This document shows positions 16,479 to 22,927 of a stretch of 64,000 nt of DNA, piece by piece. The position numbers were made by a program, and so were the translations under genes. Below the pieces are notes generated by a model. The model saw nothing but the letters and a program-made list of their open reading frames with translations. It made no database searches and was not told the origin of the DNA. Location: the IMG/VR virus record IMGVR_UViG_3300023210_000015, positions 1 through 64,000 of that record, one strand, 5' to 3'. This DNA comes from a virus. Position 1 is the first letter of the stretch. Every line of letters begins with the position of its first letter.

Positions 16479-17483
16479 ATGATCATAAAACATTTGACAA
16501 AGACAAAGACAAAGACAAAGACAAAGACAAAGACAAAGACAAAGACAAAGACAAAGAGTGTTGGAATAGTTAGTAAAATAACTAAAATAGAATTACCTTA
16601 TTTAAATTCTTTTATTGATTATCATCATAAAATAGGAGTTTCCCAGTTTAGTTTTATCAGTACAAGAATCAATGAAACAAAAGAAATAAAAAAATATTTA
16701 TGTAATTACCCTTTTGTGAGAATTATTGATAAAGGGGTTGATATAAAAGGGCCAAAAAAGTTACATGGATGTCAAAATATACCGCTAAAACATTTAACCA
16801 CAGATTGGGTATTATCATTGGACCCTGACGAATATATTATTTTGCCTGATTACGAAAATTTAAATCAGTTTTTGCAGCATAGTCATATCTCATTGCCCTC
16901 TAGAACCGGAGGACGTTTGTTTACTTTTAATTGGATACTGATAGCTAATGATCAAATTGAGTATACGACTTTATGGGATGGAATTAAGTGCGATAAGATG
17001 TTAAAATATATGGCAAAAAGAGATTATATCAAAATACTTCATGACCACAAGGTAGTATATAATGGTTTTTTAAATTCAAAAAAAGATGTTATTGGCACTT
17101 CCCAGCATGGAGCTTATATAGCACACTATTGGGGTAGGACTATTAATGATATAATATTGAAAAGCATTTACCATACAAGCTCAAAAAAAAAGATGTCTTC
17201 TTTCAAAAATCTTATTCGAGATATTCAATCTGAGATTCTTCCTCCTCGTCTTAAAATTTTAGCTGCTCTTTGTAAAATGGATAAAAATTTTTCAATACAT
17301 AAAAGCCCTTTAAAGGTTGATAAAAAAACAGAAAACAAATATATTTACGAAGCGTTGACTAAAAAAGAATATAAAAAAATTAAAACAGTATTTTACCGAT
17401 ATAAAAACAGCATTAACGGTTGCACCGCTTTACGATCACATATGTTTAAACCGGTGGAATTGTTGAAAAAAATGCCACAATAA
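16479..17483 (+). CDS. Glycosyltransferase (GT2/GT92-like) with a Thr-Lys repeat
   Basis: The 334-residue protein starts with six residues, ten Thr-Lys pairs from a hexanucleotide repeat, and then a GVSQFSF-type strand. LSLDPDEYIIL supplies the DxD metal and nucleotide-sugar motif, and a GRLFTFNWILI stretch and HYWGR follow. The pattern (KIELPYLNSFIDYHHKIG region) is typical of the GT92 / Glyco_tranf_2_4 group. The repeat is a multiple of three, so changes in copy number alter the N-terminal length without shifting the frame. The stop lies within the bidirectional terminator shared with the convergent radical SAM gene. Confidence 0.72.
   Translation: MIIKHLTKTKTKTKTKTKTKTKTKTKSVGIVSKITKIELPYLNSFIDYHHKIGVSQFSFISTRINETKEIKKYLCNYPFVRIIDKGVDIKGPKKLHGCQNIPLKHLTTDWVLSLDPDEYIILPDYENLNQFLQHSHISLPSRTGGRLFTFNWILIANDQIEYTTLWDGIKCDKMLKYMAKRDYIKILHDHKVVYNGFLNSKKDVIGTSQHGAYIAHYWGRTINDIILKSIYHTSSKKKMSSFKNLIRDIQSEILPPRLKILAALCKMDKNFSIHKSPLKVDKKTENKYIYEALTKKEYKKIKTVFYRYKNSINGCTALRSHMFKPVELLKKMPQ
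16497..16556 (+). repeat. (ACAAAG)10 hexanucleotide tandem repeat
   Basis: Ten perfect copies of ACAAAG lie within codons 7-26 of the glycosyltransferase gene and encode Thr-Lys pairs. Perfect repeats of this length are prone to slippage. Confidence 0.95.
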
Positions 17484-17504
17484 TAATATTATTTTGGCAT
17501 TTAA
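17468..17504. terminator. Bidirectional terminator between convergent genes
   Basis: The arms 17470-17485 and 17487-17502 match at 15 of 16 positions (AAATGCCA...TTGGCATTT), with A-rich and T-rich edges on the two strands. Both neighbouring stop codons lie inside or at the edge of the hairpin. Confidence 0.65.
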
Positions 17505-18787
17505 AGTCCTTTATTTATTTTATTGGTATTCTTAAGATAATTTCTAAATTCTATGATTTCATTTTTTACTTCTTTTTGACTTCTTCCGTGTATTTTAATC
17601 ACATTTTTTATTTCATTTTCGCCCTTATTCCCAAAGAAGTAGAAATTATAGTTATCTAGATTCTTATCTAATATTTTTATTCCAAATTTTTCAGGGCATA
17701 CCCAAATTTCGCTACCAGGCAACGGCATAAATATGGTACAAGACACTATATCATAAGGAACTTTTTCAAGAATATTGATATTAGTTTTAACAGTATCTTT
17801 AGTCTGACCTGGCGTGCCGATCATCATAAGCGCTCTGGTTTTAAGTCCTACTTCACGACAGATTTCAAGTGCTTTGATGTTGTCTCGACTTGTCGTTCCC
17901 TTTTTGAGCAATTTTAATACATCATCATCGAAACTTTCTATCCCAAATGACACTTCTTTGCATCCAGCGTTTTTAAGCATACAAGCTATTTCTTTACTGA
18001 ATGGTTTTACTCTGCACGATATCCTCCACGCTATATCTAACGGGGCTACTACATCGCAAAAGTTTTTTACATGCTTGGCGTTTTGCGTAAACATGTCATC
18101 AGAGATACGAAATTGCTGTATATTGAATTCTTCCATGACACTTTCAATCTCATACAGTATATTTTGAGGACTTCGATATCTGATAACCTTTCCACACTGT
18201 CTAGCTCTAGGGGCGCTACAGAACGCACAAGAGAACGCACAACCTCGACTAGTCAAGATAATAGTGGTCTGTCCTTCCTTGTATCTGTGATTGTATGCAA
18301 AGATATTCCCTCCTTGATTATCCCCTAATAAATCTCTAGCCGGTGGTGGTATGGTATCCAAATCTATAACGGGGTCACCGTTATATATCTTTTTGGGTTT
18401 ACCATGCTTGATGTCGCTAACAATGTCTAAAATCGTTTTCTCTGCCTCACCTTTGCATATAGAATCGATAACAGACCAATCGATAAATTCATCACTATAA
18501 GTACCCGGACCTCCGATTATTATATAACTATTTGGGAACTTATCTTTGATGCGTTTAGCAAATCTGTTTGCCTGTAGTAGTTCTACACTTGTAGACGTAA
18601 TGCCAAAGATATCTGATTCTGTCAAGTCATTTATGGCTTCATCTGTAGAAAAAGAAGTGTAATTCTTTATCTGGACATCTATATCGTTATTTCTTAAAAC
18701 AGATGCGAGATACATAAGACCAAGGGGGGCTTGAGAATCTGGTTGACTTAGATATGGATGCGGCAAATATATTAAAGTTGTTTTCAT
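17501..18787 (-). CDS. B12-binding-domain radical SAM protein
   Basis: The 428-residue protein has an N-terminal Rossmann-like cobalamin-binding region (TLIYLPHPYLSQPDSQAPLG and IIIGGPGTYSDE) and a radical SAM core with TSRGCAFSCAFCSAPR (CxxxCxxC) near residue 182. FGIESFDDDVLKLLKKG and MMIGTPGQT are typical of the BchE/methylase class. These enzymes methylate unreactive carbons or rearrange rings; a lipid or sugar substrate fits the neighbours. It is read opposite to the adjacent glycosyltransferase. Confidence 0.8.
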   Translation of the reverse strand: MKTTLIYLPHPYLSQPDSQAPLGLMYLASVLRNNDIDVQIKNYTSFSTDEAINDLTESDIFGITSTSVELLQANRFAKRIKDKFPNSYIIIGGPGTYSDEFIDWSVIDSICKGEAEKTILDIVSDIKHGKPKKIYNGDPVIDLDTIPPPARDLLGDNQGGNIFAYNHRYKEGQTTIILTSRGCAFSCAFCSAPRARQCGKVIRYRSPQNILYEIESVMEEFNIQQFRISDDMFTQNAKHVKNFCDVVAPLDIAWRISCRVKPFSKEIACMLKNAGCKEVSFGIESFDDDVLKLLKKGTTSRDNIKALEICREVGLKTRALMMIGTPGQTKDTVKTNINILEKVPYDIVSCTIFMPLPGSEIWVCPEKFGIKILDKNLDNYNFYFFGNKGENEIKNVIKIHGRSQKEVKNEIIEFRNYLKNTNKINKGL

Positions 18788-18848
18788 TATTATATTTTCG
18801 GAAATTAATAATTTTTATCGTATATAGAATTTTTTTTTTAAAGGAAAG

Positions 18849-18878
18849 TTGTAATTTCTACCGAACAGAACTATAATG
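18849..18878 (+). promoter_or_regulatory. Predicted promoter (TTGTAA-N17-CTATAATG)
   Basis: TTGTAA at 18849-18854 lies 17 bases before TATAAT at 18872-18877. It would drive the tRNA-Leu cluster and the release factor gene. Confidence 0.6.
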
Positions 18879-18994
18879 GCTTGGAGAAGAATTATGATAA
18901 AGAATTATGATAATACGATTAACACTGAAAAGGATGCTCATCCTAATGTAATCGCTCTATCTTTATCACTCCTGTCATCATCGCTATCTAGTTT

Positions 18995-19009
18995 GTGTCT
19001 CTGAGACAC
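18995..19009. promoter_or_regulatory. Operator-like palindrome
   Basis: GTGTCTC-T-GAGACAC is a perfect 7-bp inverted repeat with a single central base. It lies between the promoter and the first tRNA, so it may be a protein binding site or a small hairpin. Confidence 0.35.
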
Positions 19010-19090
19010 GGACCTCGATGGATAGTCCTTTTTGCTTTATCCCGATGTTCTGTGTTTCCGCTTTTTGACAATTAAATATGCTCAAAATAC

Positions 19091-19165
19091 GCTCTCGTAG
19101 GCTAACTGGCATAAGCCGCAGATTTCAAACGTCTGTGTTTGTGGGTTCGACTCCCACCGAGAGTA
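19091..19165 (+). tRNA. tRNA with anticodon CAA (Leu), short variable loop
   Basis: The acceptor is GCTCTCG/CGAGAGT with discriminator A. The D arm is GGCT/AGCC, the anticodon stem CAGAT/GTCTG with loop TTCAAAC, and the T arm GTGGG-TTCGACT-CCCAC. The variable region is only about 5 bases, while bacterial tRNA-Leu normally has a long variable arm. Confidence 0.8.
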
Positions 19166-19168
19166 TGA

Positions 19169-19244
19169 GCCTGGGTAGGCTAATTGGCATTGCCGGTTGA
19201 TTTAAAATCAGCGACGTATGCGAGTTCGAATCTCGCTCCAGGCA
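19169..19244 (+). tRNA. tRNA with anticodon TAA (Leu), short variable loop
   Basis: The acceptor is GCCTGGG/TCCAGGC with discriminator A, the anticodon stem GTTGA/TCAGC with loop TTTAAAA, and the T arm GCGAG-TTCGAAT-CTCGC. The variable region is about 7 bases, so again this is a class I shape for a leucine anticodon. Confidence 0.8.
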
Positions 19245-19250
19245 GTTAAA

Positions 19251-19333
19251 GCGGTTGTGGCGGAACGGTAGACGCGTCAGATTGAGAGTCTGGTAGGTGA
19301 AAGCCTGTGGAGGTTCGAATCCTCTCAGCCGCA
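19251..19333 (+). tRNA. tRNA-Leu(GAG)
   Basis: This is a normal class II leucine tRNA. The acceptor is GCGGTTG/CAGCCGC with discriminator A, the anticodon stem TCAGA/TCTGG with loop TTGAGAG. The long variable arm has an AGGT/GCCT stem, and the T arm is GGAGG-TTCGAAT-CCTCT. Confidence 0.88.
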
Positions 19334-19354
19334 TTGTATAACAAGGAGAATAAA

Positions 19355-20051
19355 ATGAATAAACAGAAAGGCTGTCTTTGATGTTTTATTGGAAGTTCAG
19401 TTTGGCGAAGGCGGAAAGGACTCGAAACTGTTTGTAGGTGATTTGTTTGCAGCATATGCTAGATATGCTATCGCTAATAAATTGAAAATTGAAAAGTTGT
19501 ATGATGGAGATGGATATATTTCTGCTAAAATTACTGGTAGAAATTCTTGGAATCTGTTTGAGAACGAAGCTGGTAAGCATTGCGTCCAGCGTATCCCTCC
19601 GACAGAATCGAAAGGAAGAAGGCATACTTCCATTATAACTGTTGCTGTAATCAAAATGGATTTAGATTTGCCATTGATTAATTTGTCAGATATTGAGTTT
19701 AAAACGCAGGGTGGCCATGGAAAAGGTGGGCAGCATCAAAATAAAACTGATTCTGCTGTTAGAGCTAAACATAAGGTGACGAAAATCGAAGTTTTCATTA
19801 ATGGAAGAAGTCAACACCAGAATAAACAGAATGCCTTGCGGATATTGACGGCCAAGGTTAATAACCACTATGATAAGAAAAGGCGTGAAAGAGTTCGCCA
19901 AGATATACAAAAGCATAGAGGCGGTGGAGGTAGAGGAAACAAAATACGCACTTATAACTTTATTGCATCAAGAGTCGTTGACCATCGTTCTGGTCTAAAA
20001 ACAAGACAAATTGAAAAAATAATGAAGGGCAGATTCGATCTGTTAAAATAA
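19355..20051 (+). CDS. RF1-like peptide chain release factor, +1 frameshift
   Basis: Translation should start at the ATG at 19355, which has a strong AAGGAG at 19343-19348, and read 8 codons (MNKQKGCL) to CTT TGA at 19376-19381. A +1 shift there enters the long frame from GAT at 19380 and gives a protein of about 231 residues. The shifted frame matches RF1 directly: LLEVQFGEGG, VQRIPPTESKGRRHTS (PxT codon-reading motif for UAA/UAG) at about residues 81-83, KGGQHQN (GGQ catalytic loop) at about 124-126, SQHQNKQNAL and RTYNF...RVVDHR. Domain 1 of RF1 (about 100 residues) is missing. An AAAGG lies 4 bases before CTT, as in the internal Shine-Dalgarno of bacterial prfB. The only start in the long frame is a TTG at 19389, which has no ribosome-binding site and loses conserved residues. 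Confidence 0.85.
19367..19381 (+). promoter_or_regulatory. prfB-type +1 frameshift site
   Basis: AAAGGC-TGT-CTT-TGA reproduces the order of the prfB recoding site: a Shine-Dalgarno-like purine run, a short spacer, the slippery CTT codon and an in-frame TGA. The base that follows is T, a poor termination context partly resembling the C of prfB. Confidence 0.7.
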
Positions 20052-20287
20052 TGGGTAAGAAAAAGAAAAATGATAATCAGCGTAGAGAATACGAAACAAA
20101 ACATTATGTAATATATTATCTTCCCATCACGGGAGAAATTATTATTAGACCCAAAAAAAGAAGTATATTTGGGATGCTTAATGATCATCATGATTATATC
20201 AATCATTGTGGACTTTGTGGTCAAAGGGTAAAGCTTTTTATGACTAAGAATAAATCTGTGATTTGTGAGCATTGTAAAAAAGATTGA
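20051..20287 (+). CDS. Small zinc-ribbon protein
   Basis: A 78-residue basic protein with a C-terminal CGLCGQ...CEHC pair of CxxC motifs that would bind one zinc ion. The ATG overlaps the TAA of the release factor gene, so it is translationally coupled and may share a ribosome-related role, which is inference. Confidence 0.65.
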   Translation: MGKKKKNDNQRREYETKHYVIYYLPITGEIIIRPKKRSIFGMLNDHHDYINHCGLCGQRVKLFMTKNKSVICEHCKKD

Positions 20288-20292
20288 TAACT

Positions 20293-20382
20293 GGAGAGTA
20301 GCCGAATATTGGTTTGTCGGGTCTGATTGCTAATCAGATTGGCCTCTAAAGGGTCATGAGGGTTCGATTCCCTTGCTCTCCG
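20293..20382 (+). tRNA. tRNA-Ser(GCT)
   Basis: The acceptor is GGAGAGT/GCTCTCC with discriminator G (usual for Ser). The D arm is CCGA/TCGG, the anticodon stem TCTGA/TCAGA with loop TTGCTAA. It has a long variable arm, and the T arm is GAGGG-TTCGATT-CCCTT. Confidence 0.88.
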
Positions 20383-20390
20383 TCATGTAC

Positions 20391-20462
20391 GGCTAGTTGG
20401 TGAAGTGGAAACATCGGAGTCTGCAAAACTCTGAAGCGAGGGTTCGATTCCCTCACTAGCCT
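20391..20462 (+). tRNA. tRNA-Cys(GCA)
   Basis: The acceptor GGCTAGT/ACTAGCC is perfect with discriminator T (U73, the Cys identity base). The anticodon stem GGAGT/ACTCT has loop CTGCAAA, and the T arm is GAGGG-TTCGATT-CCCTC. Confidence 0.88.
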
Positions 20463-20467
20463 GTTTT

Positions 20468-20554
20468 GGATGCGTGGCAGAGTCTGGTTTATCGCGCCAT
20501 CTTGGAAAGGTGGTTGGCCTTCGGGTCACATAGGTTCAAATCCTATCGCATCCG
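20468..20554 (+). tRNA. tRNA-Ser(GGA)
   Basis: The acceptor is GGATGCG/CGCATCC with discriminator G, the anticodon stem CCATC/GGTGG with loop TTGGAAA. It has a long variable arm, and the T arm is ATAGG-TTCAAAT-CCTAT. Confidence 0.88.
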
Positions 20555-20560
20555 TTTAGT

Positions 20561-20647
20561 GGAGGGTAGTGGGGATAGGTTCCCCGACCAGCGTTGAACA
20601 CTGGACCAGCGTGATGAGCGTTGACGGTTCGAATCCGTTACCCTCCT
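20561..20647 (+). tRNA. tRNA-Ser(TGA)-like
   Basis: The acceptor GGAGGGT/ACCCTCC is perfect, with a T arm of GACGG-TTCGAAT-CCGTT and a long variable arm. The anticodon stem CCAGC/ACTGG has one mismatch next to loop GTTGAAC, which gives anticodon TGA. The discriminator is T rather than the usual G of Ser tRNAs. Confidence 0.7.
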
Positions 20648-20651
20648 TTGT

Positions 20652-20732
20652 GGAAGGCAGCAGGGAATGGTCCCTAACTGGCGTCGAATACCAGGCCAAC
20701 TACGGTTGCCGGTTCGATTCCGGTACCTTCCT
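20652..20732 (+). tRNA. tRNA-Ser(CGA)-like
   Basis: The acceptor is GGAAGGC/ACCTTCC (last pair mismatched), with a T arm of GCCGG-TTCGATT-CCGGT. The anticodon stem CTGGC/ACCAG has one mismatch beside loop GTCGAAT, giving anticodon CGA. The discriminator is T. It resembles the preceding tRNA and is probably a tandem duplicate. A run of seven T follows and may end the transcript. Confidence 0.7.
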
Positions 20733-20752
20733 TTTTTGCCGATATAATAAAA

Positions 20753-21049
20753 ATGAATTGGCAAAAACATATAGAAGATTTAAAAAATAACAATGATATT
20801 GTTATCAAGCCTCGTGGACATTCGATGTCTCCAAAGATCGACAATAAAAATACAGTCACTATTTCTCCCGACATAAATGATATAAAAAAAGGAGATATTG
20901 TCTTTTGTAAGGTCAAAAACAACCATTATATCCATTTGGTTACTGCCGTAAATAAGGACAGATATCAAATTAGCAATAACAAAGGTCGAATAAACGGATG
21001 GGTAGGAAAAAAATGTATTTTCGGAAAGGTTATAAAAATCGAAAAGTGA
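20753..21049 (+). CDS. S24/S26-like peptidase-fold protein
   Basis: A 98-residue protein with PRGHSMSPKI (nucleophile Ser of LexA/UmuD and signal peptidase folds), a TISPDINDIKKGDIVFCK strand-turn (KxGDIV) and YIHLVT. This is the compact S24/S26-like core found in many phages. The general-base Lys is not certain, so it may be an inactive binding domain. No DNA-binding domain is attached. An AT-rich GCCGATATAATAAA precedes the ATG and may serve as a promoter. Confidence 0.65.
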   Translation: MNWQKHIEDLKNNNDIVIKPRGHSMSPKIDNKNTVTISPDINDIKKGDIVFCKVKNNHYIHLVTAVNKDRYQISNNKGRINGWVGKKCIFGKVIKIEK

Positions 21050-21059
21050 ACCTATAATG
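21030..21059 (+). promoter_or_regulatory. Predicted promoter (TTATAA-N17-CTATAATG)
   Basis: TTATAA at 21030-21035 is 17 bases from TATAAT at 21053-21058 and directly precedes the tRNA-Gln genes. Confidence 0.55.
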
Positions 21060-21067
21060 TAATAAGA

Positions 21068-21140
21068 TGCCTCGTAGTTCAACTGGCGGAACACACGACT
21101 CTGAATCGTGAGGTTGTAGGTTCGATCCCTACCGAGGCAG
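21068..21140 (+). tRNA. tRNA-Gln(CTG), copy 1
   Basis: The acceptor TGCCTCG/CGAGGCA is perfect with discriminator G. The D arm is GTTC/GAAC, the anticodon stem CACGA/TCGTG with loop CTCTGAA, and the T arm GTAGG-TTCGATC-CCTAC. Confidence 0.9.
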
Positions 21141-21146
21141 TTATAT

Positions 21147-21182
21147 TCCCCCGTGGTGTAGTGGTAGCACGGAAGACTTTTA
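21147..21182 (+). pseudogene. 5' half of a tRNA-Lys(TTT), broken in the anticodon loop
   Basis: The segment TCCCCCG-TG-GTGT-AGTGGTA-GCAC-G-GAAGA-CTTTTA matches positions 1 to 37 of a tRNA with anticodon TTT. It then runs directly into the acceptor of the second tRNA-Gln, without the 3' anticodon strand TCTTC. A T arm with a mostly complementary acceptor (6 of 7) occurs 0.9 kb downstream, after an HNH gene. Confidence 0.6.
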
Positions 21183-21255
21183 GGGGAGTAGCATAACTGG
21201 ATAATGCCTCGCACTCTGAATGCGAAGATTGCAGGTTCGAATCCTGCCTTCCCTG
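21182..21255 (+). tRNA. tRNA-Gln(CTG), copy 2
   Basis: The acceptor AGGGGAG/CTTCCCT has one G-T pair and discriminator G. The D arm is GCAT/ATGC, the anticodon stem TCGCA/TGCGA with loop CTCTGAA, and the T arm GCAGG-TTCGAAT-CCTGC. Its first base is the last base of the broken tRNA-Lys half. Confidence 0.85.
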
Positions 21256-21331
21256 ATATTGTGACACCCGAACATAAAAATAAAAAGGAATGTTACCATT
21301 TATGTTGAATTGATAGAACGAGGAGATATAA

Positions 21332-22045
21332 ATGGTAAAAAAATCTAGAAAAAAAACAAGCGTAATATGGAGCATAGACAGAAACATCTTATCTGATATC
21401 GTGAAGAAAAGTGATAGTCTGTCTGCAATATTAAGGCATTTTGGGCTTGTTAATAAAGGCGGTAATAGCCACACGCTTAAGCGTAGGCTAATAGAAGAAA
21501 ATATTGTTTTTTCTCATATAAGACTAGGATCGAATAGTAATATCGGAAGGAAATTCAATGTTCCGAAAAAAACACTTTCCGAAGTGATGGTTAAAGATTC
21601 TACTTATAGTAGGCGGTATCTTAAAAAAAGATTGATTGAGGAAAATATTATTCTTTATCGGTGTGATATGTGCGGTAGTCAACCCGCCCATAATGGAAAA
21701 GAACTTATTTTAGTTTTAGATCATGTTAATGGAATAAGTGATGACAATAGAAAAGATAATTTAAGATTTTTATGCCCTAATTGCAATAGTCAAACTGAGA
21801 CTTTTGCTGGGAGAAACAAAAAAAGAAAAAGAGAAAAATATTATTGTGAGTCTTGTGGAAAACAAAAAAAGACAAAGAATAGTGATTTTTGCACAGTATG
21901 TGCTGGAAAAAAAAGGCGTAAAGTAAAAAATAGACCTTCTATAGAAGAATTAAAGAAACAAATTAAGGACATCGGGTATTCTGCTTTGGGTAGAAAATAT
22001 TGCGTGTCTGATAAGGCGATAAAAAAATGGTTAAAGGATAAATAA
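21332..22045 (+). CDS. HNH homing-type endonuclease
   Basis: The 237-residue protein has repeated helix-turn-helix-like segments in its N-terminal half (AILRHFGLV; RRLIEENIVF and KKRLIEENII). An HNH core follows: CDMCGSQ, LDHVNGISDDNR and FLCPNCNSQT (zinc Cys pairs and catalytic His-Asn). A second zinc knuckle (CESCGK...CTVC) and a C-terminal DNA-binding tail follow. It lies between the two halves of a broken tRNA-Lys, and its stop is 2 bases before the stranded T arm, which points to insertion at a tRNA gene. Confidence 0.85.
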   Translation: MVKKSRKKTSVIWSIDRNILSDIVKKSDSLSAILRHFGLVNKGGNSHTLKRRLIEENIVFSHIRLGSNSNIGRKFNVPKKTLSEVMVKDSTYSRRYLKKRLIEENIILYRCDMCGSQPAHNGKELILVLDHVNGISDDNRKDNLRFLCPNCNSQTETFAGRNKKRKREKYYCESCGKQKKTKNSDFCTVCAGKKRRKVKNRPSIEELKKQIKDIGYSALGRKYCVSDKAIKKWLKDK

Positions 22046-22047
22046 GA

Positions 22048-22072
22048 CCAGGTTCGACCCCTGGCGAGGGAG
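22048..22072 (+). pseudogene. 3' tRNA fragment (T arm and acceptor)
   Basis: CCAGG-TTCGACC-CCTGG is a complete T arm followed by CGAGGGA and a G discriminator. The acceptor strand pairs at 6 of 7 positions with the tRNA-Lys 5' half at 21147-21153. The anticodon 3' strand is absent. Confidence 0.55.
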
Positions 22073-22109
22073 TTGAAGGAGTACATAGGTTTTTTAGGAA
22101 TAAGTAAGT

Positions 22110-22349
22110 ATGGAAAAAATGCATTTTACATGTCCATGCTGTAATCAAAGACTCTTTGTAAGTGTTCCTGGTAATTTCTTTCCAGTAGACACAAGATTGC
22201 GATGCCATAAATGCAACGCTGTTTTTGCATATCGCACAAAAATCATCAATAAATCAGATTTGTTAGGCGATGAAGTATTAGAAGCCTGGAATCAAGATGA
22301 TGCAATCGCAGAACTTGCAGAGGCAATGAAAAAACAACCTAAAGAATGA
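22110..22349 (+). CDS. Small zinc-ribbon protein
   Basis: A 79-residue protein with CPCCNQ and CHKCNA, two CxxC knuckles that form a zinc ribbon in the N-terminal half, and an acidic helical C-terminal tail. Similar small ribbons occur in transcription or translation factors. No specific function can be given. A second ATG three codons later is an alternative start. Confidence 0.6.
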   Translation: MEKMHFTCPCCNQRLFVSVPGNFFPVDTRLRCHKCNAVFAYRTKIINKSDLLGDEVLEAWNQDDAIAELAEAMKKQPKE

Positions 22350-22379
22350 TTTTAAGAAGCATATCACTGCTCTATAATG
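22350..22379 (+). promoter_or_regulatory. Predicted promoter (TTTTAA-N17-CTATAATG)
   Basis: TTTTAA at 22350-22355 lies 17 bases from TATAAT at 22373-22378, about 50 bases before the next gene. Confidence 0.6.
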
Positions 22380-22428
22380 ATGTGTATGGCGAAAGCAGTA
22401 TTTTTAGAAAGGAAAAGATAGGAATATT

Positions 22429-22863
22429 ATGGACACAAAATTGGTTAATTATCGAGAATCAACGATGTATATGTCGGAAGATGGACGAAAAATTGAAGGA
22501 TGGAAGAAAATAGGACAAATACCTATTCATGTAGATGAAGGTACAGACGAAAATGATTTTGAATCTTCACAAGAAGAGTTGTTATTTTATGGGTTTGTCA
22601 TAGCCCCAGTGTATGGTCTTGGAGAAGGACCACAAGGGCCGCAGTTAGTACAAGCCGGTATTAAAGAATTTCGTTTCCCCATTGTGGGAGCGACAACTTT
22701 AGAAGAGGCATTTGAGAAATACCCTGAATCACGACAAACACTTCTTGACGAGATGAATAAACATAGAGAAGAAGCACAAGCCGAATTAGATTCTCAAATC
22801 GTTACCGCTGGCGAAGGCGTACTTAATCAGATCGATAAGGCCAGTGGTATTGTGACTCCATAA
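22429..22863 (+). CDS. Hypothetical acidic protein
   Basis: A 144-residue acidic protein with a YGFVIAPVYGLGEGPQGPQ segment and a helical C-terminal third (TLEEAFEKYP onward). No family recognised. GAAAGGAAAAGATAGGAATATT precedes the ATG. It has its own promoter and a terminator, so it is a single-gene unit. Confidence 0.6.
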   Translation: MDTKLVNYRESTMYMSEDGRKIEGWKKIGQIPIHVDEGTDENDFESSQEELLFYGFVIAPVYGLGEGPQGPQLVQAGIKEFRFPIVGATTLEEAFEKYPESRQTLLDEMNKHREEAQAELDSQIVTAGEGVLNQIDKASGIVTP

Positions 22864-22864
22864 T

Positions 22865-22891
22865 AACCAGGTATAAAAACCTGGTTTTTTA
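22865..22891 (+). terminator. Rho-independent terminator
   Basis: AACCAGG-TATAAAAA-CCTGGTT is a 7-bp stem followed by a T run, starting 2 bases after the stop codon of the preceding gene. Confidence 0.8.
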
Positions 22892-22927
22892 GTTTATCAG
22901 CATAATTATTTTTAATAGGAGTTTACA

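Larger units (their letters stand above)
18788..19090. other. Intergenic region ahead of the tRNA cluster
   Basis: No convincing protein gene was seen. It contains a predicted promoter (18849-18878), a tandem copy of an AAGAATTATGATA element (about 18890-18925), a 42-codon frame from 18876 whose ATG lies inside the promoter, and an operator-like palindrome at 18995-19009. It probably forms the leader of the tRNA and release factor transcript. Confidence 0.5.

Noticed and set aside
18876-19004. 42-codon ORF starting MAWRRIMIKNYD
   Set aside because: Its ATG is part of the CTATAATG promoter and it has no ribosome-binding site. The Leu/Ser-rich end looks like chance.
19379-19381. TGA read as selenocysteine or Trp in the release factor gene
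   Set aside because: The ATG frame stays different from the RF frame after the TGA, so reading through TGA would not yield the RF sequence. Only a +1 shift does.
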